Positions 8,901 to 15,553 of a stretch of DNA of 64,000 nucleotides are shown piece after piece. This DNA is from an uncultured Burkholderiaceae bacterium (GTDB lineage Bacteria > Pseudomonadota > Gammaproteobacteria > Burkholderiales > Burkholderiaceae_F), in assembly GCA_944390675.1 (NCBI GenBank), contig CALXQR010000004.1:1-64000 (forward strand). Direction: 5' to 3'. The notes under the pieces are model-generated. The model worked only from the letters and a program-made list of their open reading frames with translations. It did no database searches and was not told the origin of the DNA. Made by a program: the position numbers and the translations under genes. Position 1 is the first letter of the stretch, and the number at the start of each line of letters is the position of its first letter.

Positions 8901-9914
8901 TTTTTTTCTAAATATGAAAATGCAGAAATAAAAAAAGTTGTAGAAGATTTTTTGAACCAAGGCAGTAGCATAGATCCAATACTTGTATTCAAAGCTCTTC
9001 CGTTCACAGGTTCGACATGGCAAATTGTGAATCAGTTAGATATAACGCTTCAACAACGATATTGGAGGGAAGTACCACTAGATCTTGATAATTACCCTGA
9101 TAGAGATTTGGCTATCCCAAATCTAATTGAAGCCGAACGATACGAGGATTGCTATATCAGCTTTGATAAACGAAAAATATCTAACTTTTTGTACCCTATA
9201 TTGGTTGGTTTGGCACTATCGAGATCAAAATATAAAAAGGTTTTTATTTGGCAATGTAAAAAGGATGTTATTGGCCTAATACAGTCTGGAAGTATAGGGG
9301 AGCAAGAGGCGCTAAGACTGGAATATCTATATCTAGGTATTTTGATTGATCCTTTTGGTAACAATACCGGCGAAGAGGTTCCTCATCTCATTACGTTTTT
9401 AAGAGAAGATGCGGCTTTTTTTGAGCAAATCTTAGATTCTGAAAACCGAAAAGTTGCTAAATACTACTTATCGCTTTATCGAAGTAAAAAATTTCTTGAA
9501 GATGCCCATATAAATGGAGGGCAATTTGAAACTTGGGTTAGGAAAGTAAGAGAAAACGTCAAAAGTGAAAATCGAGAATTAATAGATAAAACTCTTGGAG
9601 AGATTATTGCGCATACAGCTTGCAACGAGGATGGTTCATGGCCGAGTTCCAATGTTGCGAAAATTATTGAAGATATAGGATCAACACTTCTAGCATCTAG
9701 TTGCAGATTTGAAATTGTGAATATGCGTGGTGTTTATGCGGTGTCAGATACGGGAGGTGAACAAGAAAGAGCACTAGTTAAAAAATATATGAGTTGGAGA
9801 GAAAAGTGTCGAAGTCAATTTGTGAATGACACAATTATTACTCCTTTAATTGACATGTATGAGAAACTGGCTAAAGAAGAGGATGCTAATGCCCGCTTGA
9901 GGCGGTATATGTAA
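5946..9914 (+). CDS. Giant HTH / nuclease-like protein, putative defence protein (1,322 aa)
   Basis: Residues 15-65 form a Cro/C1-type HTH (LRELQLTQKEAALLLGISLSYLKKI). Residues 115-260 match a segment I associate with restriction-like (PD-(D/E)XK) domains in very large bacterial proteins: HGIDGCVEN, VPHGISYWEIGT, KAKAESDFEKRT, TFIFVTPYSWAGMDKW, then YDVNTLEQWLEESPEAQIWLA. Residues 280-330 (VLTISADSSSEAKAFLY) sit where a STAND-type P-loop would be, but there is no GxxxxGK[ST]. The remaining ~950 residues look like helical repeats without motifs I can name. No ribosome-binding site is obvious. The gene is AT-rich and bracketed by IS remnants, so acquisition is likely. A phage-defence role is inferred from size, architecture and context; I know no name for the system. 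Confidence 0.6.
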   Translation: MYEKEIDTRAIIINRLRELQLTQKEAALLLGISLSYLKKIISGAKPLTINVVEKFESKLGLSFLQPVDSKIKIAHEDYIQSKKSNPIVELLSVHISEFARRKSVRDRFPVFIRRLVKSSVPSNYLTFVDFHANDESERHGIDGCVENQGFPNKYVPHGISYWEIGTGNKANIKAKAESDFEKRTNILEKNSLRDKTFIFVTPYSWAGMDKWVNEKNKLKIWKEVRVYDVNTLEQWLEESPEAQIWLAQELGRQLEGIQTLENFWQQWIQNTRPQLPLEIFRPAYEKNLSKITDFFKAGQKVLTISADSSSEAKAFLYACCLFCSDEGIRQELENTIIFSSSCNLSQLESKSCLFTAIYQEHESNFFENETFKRRIVIKPFGAIHSDIVLEHLSPNKFFDALLKSGFSYEDIVNLDNKTGRSITILRRYLLKEITLSKPLWVGCSNLFVPILLAGGFETANKWDMDFIKKLADGIEDDEIEEVLNKLISIDDNPIWIINKQQWDSSKKIYITNRIVGVNSIYESWFVMADKITERQLGRFYDLAIEVLVEPDPKWKYKREERLYLYSIENKYSEFLRENILNTLVFLSKYSEALFGDRISLCKTYSENLLNRVLIADDSLIGRLEDPEIFKLAQIAPNSFLSFLENEYRKNQLQGIFKELLRKSENNSLTMRSTSFLSALEAISWQDIYVERVLRLLFNLSEKPIKDNIFPTPESSFQVILNSLLFRESYSWEKLKTILEELYEKNSQLLQKVLRSILDVRTHDMPHAPLWDKLDATVKYRRDINEIVAYFIKTIIQVSSATTATEITEFLISFKRLNPIDQLAWLKNLQNWSKHADDRSRQKVLNQLICTFNTELKYSKTKYSKEVQREISNTKRSLVSQSQLWKNLWLFSSAYPHLSNRENLNFAEQTLLLNKLRFKAFRKIYSQLGESGIWDLINLTEVPQLVGKYAFFILRSLPKQREAFIHTALKQTSSLTEAKVVRLLSGFFSKYENAEIKKVVEDFLNQGSSIDPILVFKALPFTGSTWQIVNQLDITLQQRYWREVPLDLDNYPDRDLAIPNLIEAERYEDCYISFDKRKISNFLYPILVGLALSRSKYKKVFIWQCKKDVIGLIQSGSIGEQEALRLEYLYLGILIDPFGNNTGEEVPHLITFLREDAAFFEQILDSENRKVAKYYLSLYRSKKFLEDAHINGGQFETWVRKVRENVKSENRELIDKTLGEIIAHTACNEDGSWPSSNVAKIIEDIGSTLLASSCRFEIVNMRGVYAVSDTGGEQERALVKKYMSWREKCRSQFVNDTIITPLIDMYEKLAKEEDANARLRRYM

Positions 9915-10254
9915 ATAAGCAGATAAACAGACGGCTTATAAAAAGAGCGCAGATACATATACATTTTTCTTTAAACTAATTTTTACTGCTAAATTAAAGC
10001 AGTGAGAGATGGAATTTCTCAAACTAGAAAAACCGCAAGAGTGGGTGAATTTTTACATTTATTTTGACCGCATCCCCAGAAGAAGTTTGAAATTCGCAAA
10101 GAAAATTGTCGCAGTAGAAACAAAGGAGAGGAGGCGCACTTTTTTCATTCGGTCTCTGTGAAAAAACGCTATTTTCTGTCCGTTATTTCCTCTATCGTGG
10201 ACAAACAGAGTTTGACTGCATTTTTAACGTTCGATTGGATGCTACTGAGAAAAA
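9915..10254. other. AT-rich intergenic region, one weak small ORF
   Basis: Nothing convincing is present. A 50-codon frame at 10009-10161 (MEFLKLEKPQEWVNFYIYF...) has no good ribosome-binding site and no recognisable similarity. It may be chance or a gene relic. Confidence 0.35.
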
Positions 10255-10554
10255 CTAGCAAAAGCGCCAAAAGAGCCACCAAATGAACACAACGCTTCCT
10301 AAACAAATGATGAGTCCAATTAGGTAGAGAACAAGTTCAATCAATTGCATCCAGATTGGTCGAGAATCTCCGATAGGGAATTTTTCAAAATAACCCCCGA
10401 ACAATCCACCGACGTATGTTTCTACGTATCTGGGAACAAAAATCGAAAGACGAACAGTCTCTTGTCGAGTCTCATTTCTTTCGTCAGCCATAGGACCGGT
10501 CTTAATTTTGTAATCGTAACCGCGGCGTGGATCTTGGAATTTGTGGCGCTTCAT
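10255..10554 (-). CDS. Small membrane protein of unknown function (99 aa)
   Basis: AAGAGG lies seven bases upstream of the ATG, favouring this strand over the overlapping plus-strand frame. The first ~65 residues are polar (MKRHKFQDPRRGYDYKIKT) and residues 68-97 form one or two hydrophobic segments ending IWWLFWRFC. I do not recognise the family. It lies between the giant HTH/nuclease-like gene and the second IS remnant, in opposite orientation, so it may be a passenger or an accessory membrane component. Confidence 0.5.
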   Translation of the reverse strand: MKRHKFQDPRRGYDYKIKTGPMADERNETRQETVRLSIFVPRYVETYVGGLFGGYFEKFPIGDSRPIWMQLIELVLYLIGLIICLGSVVFIWWLFWRFC

Positions 10555-10773
10555 TTAGAACCTCTTCTTTCATGTTAACACGATTAGGTGTTTTATATTC
10601 CTATAAATATGAAAGATTCCAACTAGTAGCGGTAAGTATCAAAGCAATTTTCTTTCTTTGTTGAAAATCAAGCAAGCAAAAACATCAAAATTTCAGAAGC
10701 TGATGGTCTTCAGAAATGAAAATAAAAAAATTAATTAATGAATACGCGGATGGAGAAATTATGCCGCTTGACA

Positions 10774-10998
10774 GCGTTTATAACCTAAAGACATGGGAAA
10801 AATATTTTCCCAGTTTTTTCTTCAAGGCTGTATTTATATCCAGTATCATCACCCCAATCCGTATGACCACAAGTTGTCAGAAGTTTCTATTCCGGCGCTT
10901 GATCCAAAGAAAGGGAAGGAATTTTTGATAGATGCCAGGTTGACTCTCCTGTGCTAAAACTAGCTAAGTTTTTTAAGCGAGCATTTCACACAGGATCT
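10774..10998 (-). pseudogene. Decayed direct copy of the OrfA gene (copy 2)
   Basis: This is homologous to 5628-5860 in the same orientation. It has small indels and substitutions that break the frame. With copy 1 it brackets 5.86-10.77 kb, the segment carrying the giant HTH/nuclease-like gene and the small membrane protein. Confidence 0.65.
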
Positions 10999-11040
10999 AC
11001 AGAATGTAATTGTCGTTTTGAGGGTTAACTCTTTTGTAGC

Positions 11041-11064
11041 TTGACATACAGGACGACTATTGGA
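11041..11064 (+). promoter_or_regulatory. Possible promoter with consensus -35 (TTGACA)
   Basis: TTGACA at 11041-11046 is perfect. The best -10 at an 18-base distance is GAATTA (11065-11070), which is weak. It would drive the sce7726-type gene and an 18-codon frame with its own GGAG at 11073-11129 (MLFGSIETVFLIGAQNNV). Whether that small frame is translated is unknown. Confidence 0.3.
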
Positions 11065-11169
11065 GAATTACTATGCTGTTTGGTAGCATTGAAACTGTTT
11101 TCTTAATTGGTGCTCAGAATAATGTTTGAGTTACAGATTTCAAAAAAGTAAGAGTAAAGGTAAATCAAA

Positions 11170-11796
11170 TTGAATGAGACAGAAGTTAAGATTGCTTTTC
11201 TACGTTCAATCATTCAGAATTCGTGTTCAGAAGCAATTGTCGCATTAGAAGTTCCATTTCAATTCAATGAAAGAAGGGCTGACGTAGTTCTGTTAGCTAA
11301 TGATAAGTTGATAGCTTTTGAAATTAAAACAAAAACAGATAAGACAGAGCGTTTGGGATATCAATTAGAAAGTTATAAAAAAATATTCGACTACTGTTAT
11401 GTTATTTGTGAACAGGATAATTTGTCAGAAATTAGAAAAGTCGTTTCAAAAAATATTGGTTTAATTACCGTTGATTTTAAATCCGTCAACAAAATTCGTT
11501 CGGCTTCAGAGATAGTAAGAAAAAATAAACAAGTTCTAGTAGATTTTTTGCCTAGATCCGAAATTGATAAATTGTATCGGCGAATTTCTTCAAGAACTTT
11601 AAAAAATATCTATGAAATGACAGCGATAATCGCAAAAAATAGCACGACAGAGGATCTGAAACATTTGGTTCGTCTTGAATTTAAGAGACGATACGAGCAG
11701 AAATTTAAGGTTTTTTTAACAGAAACGAACAATTACCTTACGGCAGATGACATCTCTTTTTTAACAAGAAAATTTGCAAATCATCTTAAGAAATAG
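11170..11796 (+). CDS. sce7726-family protein (PD-(D/E)XK-like nuclease fold)
   Basis: The start is TTG (11170) with AAAGG upstream; the ATG four bases later is in another frame. Residues 33-55 hold RRADVVLLANDKLIAFEIK, with Asp and Glu-x-Lys spaced as in the nuclease core of the sce7726 family, followed by GYQLESYKKIFDYCYVI, also typical. The C-terminal ~90 residues are helical and basic. Such proteins are often found beside beta-type proteins and ImmA peptidases in mobile and defence regions, as here, where both lie next door in opposite orientation. The catalytic role is inferred from the motif. Confidence 0.7.
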   Translation: MNETEVKIAFLRSIIQNSCSEAIVALEVPFQFNERRADVVLLANDKLIAFEIKTKTDKTERLGYQLESYKKIFDYCYVICEQDNLSEIRKVVSKNIGLITVDFKSVNKIRSASEIVRKNKQVLVDFLPRSEIDKLYRRISSRTLKNIYEMTAIIAKNSTTEDLKHLVRLEFKRRYEQKFKVFLTETNNYLTADDISFLTRKFANHLKK

Positions 11797-11838
11797 ATTC
11801 ATCCCAGTTTCAGAAAAATCCAAAGATAATCCAAAAAC

Positions 11839-12906
11839 TTAATTTGTCTTTCTCAAAAGGACGCGGGTTTTAATGTAGTAGTTCATCCTAACCGCTATCC
11901 AAGAAGAAGGATTTAATCTGTACGGCTTGCCTGCAGACGCCTCCTGTATTTTTTCATCTGCCCATGTTTTAAGATCTGTGTAACAACGAGTGTCCTCAAT
12001 TGTTCGCTTAGCACATCTCACATAACCACCTTCAGACTGGCGATATCGTTTATATGAAAAGCTATTACCGTCCGTTGATGCTACATCAATACGAGGAATA
12101 AAACCTCCCCCGGCTCGTTCAATTTGTTCAGTATTTATTGAACAGTAATCACCATAACCAATATCAGCTACTAAATTCTTAACTTTTTGATATATCTCTT
12201 CTTCATAAATCCTAAAGCTATCTTCGTGTTCATTCCTACCTTGGGCAACATTTTTAGGAAAAGATGTGCACAGCATAACTTTTTTGTAGATAGAGGCTGC
12301 ATATTTATCAAGAACTTTTGAGAAGCCAGTAAATAATTCAACGGTTACGGATATGTTTTTTCCAACAAAGCCCGCATCCATTAAGACAATTACTTTTGCT
12401 CCTACTTGGGTTAGCGCTGCTTGTAGTTTCTCAAACAAATAAGTTATTTCGGTAGGAGGTAGATCAATAGGTATACGTATCGCAAATAACTTGTTCTTTG
12501 TGGGACTTGTTAAAACAAAATCACATAATTGAGAGTAGTCTGTTTGAGTGCGGTCTTCGTTAACATGAATTACAGGTATGATATTCAAGTCTTTGTAAGT
12601 GTTAAAAACAAAGCGTTGCCATTCAGAATAACCGTTATTTGGGTCTAACAAGTCTTTAATTTGAGCGTTTGTATACAGCTCTGATGCGGTTAGATCGAGA
12701 ATGAACGGTAGATTCTTTTGAATGTTTGAGATCCTTTCCATGACCTTGCTAATTGCTCCGTCTGGATCTTTAGTTGTTTTTCTAGATCTGGTAAGCTCGT
12801 ATACAGGTAAAGTGCAACTAAGCACATCGTTTTCAAGATGTTCAAAACAACGAAGCTCTGAATCTCTAGTTCTAATTAGAGGAAAGTAGCAAAATTTATC
12901 GTTCAT
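11839..12906 (-). CDS. Beta family protein (phage T4 beta-like)
   Basis: The 355-residue product matches the beta-protein family (PF14350) layout: an N-terminal YFPLIRTRDSELRCFEHL, VLMDAGFVGKN near residue 185, CTSFPKNVAQ near 225, and an aromatic/basic C-terminal part (SFSYKRYRQSEGGYVRCA). Its start overlaps the stop of the ImmA-type gene by four bases (ATGA), so they are translationally coupled. The function is unknown. In T4 the family is of phage origin, and in bacteria it occurs in accessory islands. GAGGT precedes the ATG. Confidence 0.65.
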   Translation of the reverse strand: MNDKFCYFPLIRTRDSELRCFEHLENDVLSCTLPVYELTRSRKTTKDPDGAISKVMERISNIQKNLPFILDLTASELYTNAQIKDLLDPNNGYSEWQRFVFNTYKDLNIIPVIHVNEDRTQTDYSQLCDFVLTSPTKNKLFAIRIPIDLPPTEITYLFEKLQAALTQVGAKVIVLMDAGFVGKNISVTVELFTGFSKVLDKYAASIYKKVMLCTSFPKNVAQGRNEHEDSFRIYEEEIYQKVKNLVADIGYGDYCSINTEQIERAGGGFIPRIDVASTDGNSFSYKRYRQSEGGYVRCAKRTIEDTRCYTDLKTWADEKIQEASAGKPYRLNPSSWIAVRMNYYIKTRVLLRKTN

Positions 12907-13436
12907 AGATTGTGACCTCGGTAACCTAAATCTTTTGCTCTATACCTTACGGCTAAAGATGAAACTTGAAAATGTTGCGCAATTTCTCCTACATTGTTAG
13001 AGCTGTTTTTTACGAAATTATCAAAAGAGTCTTTTGGCATTAAAAGGTCGGCCGCATATCTGTTGGCTTCCTTTTCTCCATTTTCTGAAACACTATTTCC
13101 TCTAAAAAAAGCCTGATCCTCGAAGTTTGATTTCGTTGCGGTGTGTAGCATGAAATGTCCTAATTCATGAGCTATGGTAAAGCGTTGTCTGTTAGGGTGA
13201 TGGAGGGAATTTACCGTTATGATCCATCTTCCATTTTCCATATTGAGTTTGCCAGAAATTTGTTCGTTCATAACTTCGTAACGAACGGTAATACCTAACT
13301 CATTTGCTAGTTTTGCAATATCCAACGGCTCGGTATCGACCTCGCGATTTCTTGCCCATGCGATTAATTCCTGTGCACTCTTAAATCTTGAGTTCGTAGA
13401 CATCCGGGAGTTTTGACTGTTTCTAATAAAAGCCAT
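12903..13436 (-). CDS. ImmA/IrrE-family zinc metallopeptidase
   Basis: The 177-residue protein has the zinc motif HELGHF near residue 90, with a downstream Glu in NGEKEANRYAADLLMPKDSF completing the gluzincin site. The N-terminal 50 residues (ELIAWARNREVDTEPLDIAKLANELGI) are typical of the family. ImmA/IrrE enzymes cleave HTH repressors, as in ICEBs1 and the Deinococcus DdrO system. A strong GAAGAGG ribosome-binding site precedes the ATG. It sits in a three-gene minus-strand unit with the two-TM protein upstream and the beta-type protein downstream. No classical HTH partner repressor is encoded beside it. Confidence 0.85.
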   Translation of the reverse strand: MAFIRNSQNSRMSTNSRFKSAQELIAWARNREVDTEPLDIAKLANELGITVRYEVMNEQISGKLNMENGRWIITVNSLHHPNRQRFTIAHELGHFMLHTATKSNFEDQAFFRGNSVSENGEKEANRYAADLLMPKDSFDNFVKNSSNNVGEIAQHFQVSSLAVRYRAKDLGYRGHNL

Positions 13437-13450
13437 AAAAAAACCTCTTC

Positions 13451-14041
13451 CTATTTGGATATGTTTAGGTCGGATCCGGCTTGCTCATTGTTATCTTTTT
13501 GTGAAACCGTCTGGACAAGTGTATCAAGTTTCTTTTCTAACGCTTCTATTTGTGTTTCTATTAATTCAATTCGAGCATAGCGGTCCTTTTCTTGATCCCA
13601 AATAGGAGTCATAGCCTTTTCCACCTTATCGGCAATATTTTCTCGCATTAGTGCTTTAAAAGGATCAGATTCTAAATGGTGCGATGCAGCCTCGTAAATC
13701 TTATCCTCAGACCTTCTAGAAATATAAAGATATGAAACCAAGCCAAAAATGGAGTTTAAGAAAATTAAGAGAGCGATAATCGTTTGATATAGGGACGCTT
13801 GGGACGACCATAATTGATGAATTTCTAAAATGTTTTGGAAACTGTCTGAACCAGAGGTATTAATTTGCACTGTTGGGGGTACAGCCTGAGCTAGGGATAG
13901 GGCAATTACGTATTTTTCGGAAAAAAAGGTCAAGTAAATTAACACCGCCAATATTAATACGGTTATCACGCAGTTCAAATAGAAGGCTCGCTGATGGATT
14001 GTACAAATATGTTTATTTTCCGTAGAGAAGCAAGATTTCAT
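13451..14041 (-). CDS. Two-TM protein with C-terminal coiled coil, unknown function (196 aa)
   Basis: Hydrophobic segments lie at residues 20-50 (FYLNCVITVLILAVLIYLTF) and 88-112 (TIIALLIFLNSIFGLVSYLYI). A cytoplasmic tail with heptads (IELIETQIEALEKKLDTLV, about 155-180) follows. It is first in the minus-strand unit, 14 bases before the ImmA-type gene. The ribosome-binding site is weak (GAGTGG). I recognise no family. Two TMs plus a coiled coil would suit a membrane-anchored oligomer, possibly the effector or sensor of the module, which is speculation. Confidence 0.55.
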   Translation of the reverse strand: MKSCFSTENKHICTIHQRAFYLNCVITVLILAVLIYLTFFSEKYVIALSLAQAVPPTVQINTSGSDSFQNILEIHQLWSSQASLYQTIIALLIFLNSIFGLVSYLYISRRSEDKIYEAASHHLESDPFKALMRENIADKVEKAMTPIWDQEKDRYARIELIETQIEALEKKLDTLVQTVSQKDNNEQAGSDLNISK

Positions 14042-14165
14042 ATAAGTACCACTCTAACTACAAGACTAATCGTTGAGTTTATTTCTTTACTTCTCAAATA
14101 ATAGCGAGTTAATAAAATTTTTGAAAGAATCACATGTTGGCTCTTAAATAATAATTATTAATGGC

Positions 14166-14201
14166 TATAATACATGCATCACTGATTTTATTATGCATGT
14201 A
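14166..14201 (+). promoter_or_regulatory. -10 box and perfect 9-bp inverted repeat, probable operator of the P63C gene
   Basis: TATAAT at 14166-14171 is a consensus -10, followed by TACATGCAT (14171-14179) and ATGCATGTA (14193-14201), a perfect inverted repeat with a 13-base spacer, ending just before the ATG at 14204. The repeat would cover the transcription start. An additional AT palindrome (AATAATTATT) lies just upstream. No consensus -35 is visible at proper spacing. Confidence 0.5.
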
Positions 14202-14203
14202 AC

Positions 14204-15175
14204 ATGAAAACAATGAATAGATCAAATAGTGGTTACGCTAGAGCTCACGCTTTAACTAAGGCACAGCGAACAGAATTTGCAGAGAAGGCTGCTCGAGCAC
14301 GTTGGGGTTATAAGGCTTATCACAAAGGCAATTTTTCAGAGGATTTTGGCATTGATGCGGATTGTTATGTTCTAGATGATGAATTGGGAACTGCAGTGCT
14401 AACACAAAATGGGATGGGTAGCCTGCTTGGTTTTTCTGGAGATCGCCCAGGAAGGATGTTGTTTAGATTTGTGTATCGTGATTCTGTTTGGTCTTTCCTT
14501 GGGCAAGAATCGCAAGAGAAGATTGATAAGCCAATTAAGTTTCAATACATTGACCGAGGACAAAATGGAGATAGGAAACCTCCTTTTTCTGCCAGTGGTT
14601 ACGATGCAACAGTGCTAATTGATATTTGCAATTCAATACTATTGGCAAATCGTGTAGATGATGGGATTCCGGATTCTCTTGTTGCCAGTGCGGGAATAGT
14701 TACAGCTGCTAGCGCTAAGTTGGGCATTCAGGGGCTTGTATATAAGTTAGCTGGTTATAACTCAACTAAAGCTCAGGTTATTGCAGCCTTTAAACAATAT
14801 GTTCAAGAAGAGGCTAGAAAATGGGCTAAAGAATTTCCAGATGATCTTTATGCCGAATGGCAGAGAATTTACAACATACCCGTGCCGATTCGTGGAAGAA
14901 ATTGGGAACATAGGCATTTGACGGTAAGGCACATATATACTCCATTGGCTCGCAGTAATGGACGTTTGTTGACATTGTTGCGTGAGGCAAAAGGGGAGCA
15001 AAAAAGCAAGCGTTTACATCAATTCCTGACAGAAGTAGGTGTTAATGCTTTACGGAGCCACATTTGGCAGGTTGTTGGTATTGCAAAGTCTTCAGGATCT
15101 ATCGAACAGTATGAAGAATCAATTGCACGTGCTTTTGGAGGGCAGTTGCCTCTGCATTTTGAAGAAGATCTGTAA
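14204..15175 (+). CDS. P63C domain-containing protein
   Basis: The C-terminal half (about residues 200-315) matches the P63C domain: KWAKEFPDDLYAEWQRIY, HIYTPLARSNGRLLTLLRE, RLHQFLTEVGVNALRSHIW and EESIARAFGGQLPL. This domain is found in phage and mobile-element proteins of unknown function. The N-terminal part (residues 45-150) resembles regions seen in longer relatives and contains FGIDADCYVLDD. No Shine-Dalgarno precedes either ATG (14204 or 14213). It is divergent from the ImmA unit across a 160-bp AT-rich control region. Its role is unknown; I infer a prophage or island regulatory or defence gene. Confidence 0.7.
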   Translation: MKTMNRSNSGYARAHALTKAQRTEFAEKAARARWGYKAYHKGNFSEDFGIDADCYVLDDELGTAVLTQNGMGSLLGFSGDRPGRMLFRFVYRDSVWSFLGQESQEKIDKPIKFQYIDRGQNGDRKPPFSASGYDATVLIDICNSILLANRVDDGIPDSLVASAGIVTAASAKLGIQGLVYKLAGYNSTKAQVIAAFKQYVQEEARKWAKEFPDDLYAEWQRIYNIPVPIRGRNWEHRHLTVRHIYTPLARSNGRLLTLLREAKGEQKSKRLHQFLTEVGVNALRSHIWQVVGIAKSSGSIEQYEESIARAFGGQLPLHFEEDL

Positions 15176-15274
15176 ACGAGAAGAGAGGGTTAGTAAAAAG
15201 AGTGGGAAGTCAAAAATGGGTCTGTTTATATTCGTCATGCGTGATTTCCTAAGATAGATATTGCGCCAAATTTA

Positions 15275-15424
15275 ATGACAGGAATTTTGAAGGAAAAAGA
15301 GCGGGTTACTCTTGAAATTGCTCAAAAAATCTTTCAAGTACTAAAAGTTCTGGGAGCGTCAACGTGGATAACTATCCAAGCCGACTACGATGCTTGGCAC
15401 GCAAAGAAAAGACAAATATCTTAA
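15275..15424 (+). pseudogene. HigA-type antitoxin C-terminal fragment
   Basis: A 49-codon frame reads VTLEIAQKIFQVLKVLGAS, then ITIQADYDAW. It resembles the conserved end of HigA/VapI antitoxins (TPEMALRLAKALGTS...WLNLQADYDLW). The HTH N-terminus and any HigB toxin are missing, so it is a relic at the right edge of the AT-rich region. The remainder of 15176-15553 shows no other gene. Confidence 0.55.
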
Positions 15425-15471
15425 GCAATAGGCATTAAGCCTTGAATTAAAACAAATTCCGTTGAAGTTTT

Positions 15472-15501
15472 TTGCTCAACAAATTCAAAAAACACTACAC
15501 T
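15472..15501 (+). promoter_or_regulatory. Possible glnA promoter
   Basis: TTGCTC (15472-15477) and TACACT (15496-15501), 18 bases apart, lie about 50 bases before the glnA ATG. The match to sigma-70 is only partial, and no NtrC/sigma-54 (GG-N10-GC) element is evident in this stretch. Confidence 0.25.
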
Positions 15502-15553
15502 GACAGCGTTCTTTATCGCTACAATTCGCCTGTTTGAATGAAAGGAGCCCAAC

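Noticed and set aside
10009-10161. A 50-codon frame in the 9.9-10.25 kb spacer
   Set aside because: No convincing ribosome-binding site or similarity; not reported as a gene.
10716-10928. A 70-codon plus-strand frame
   Set aside because: It is a reverse reading of the decayed OrfA copy.
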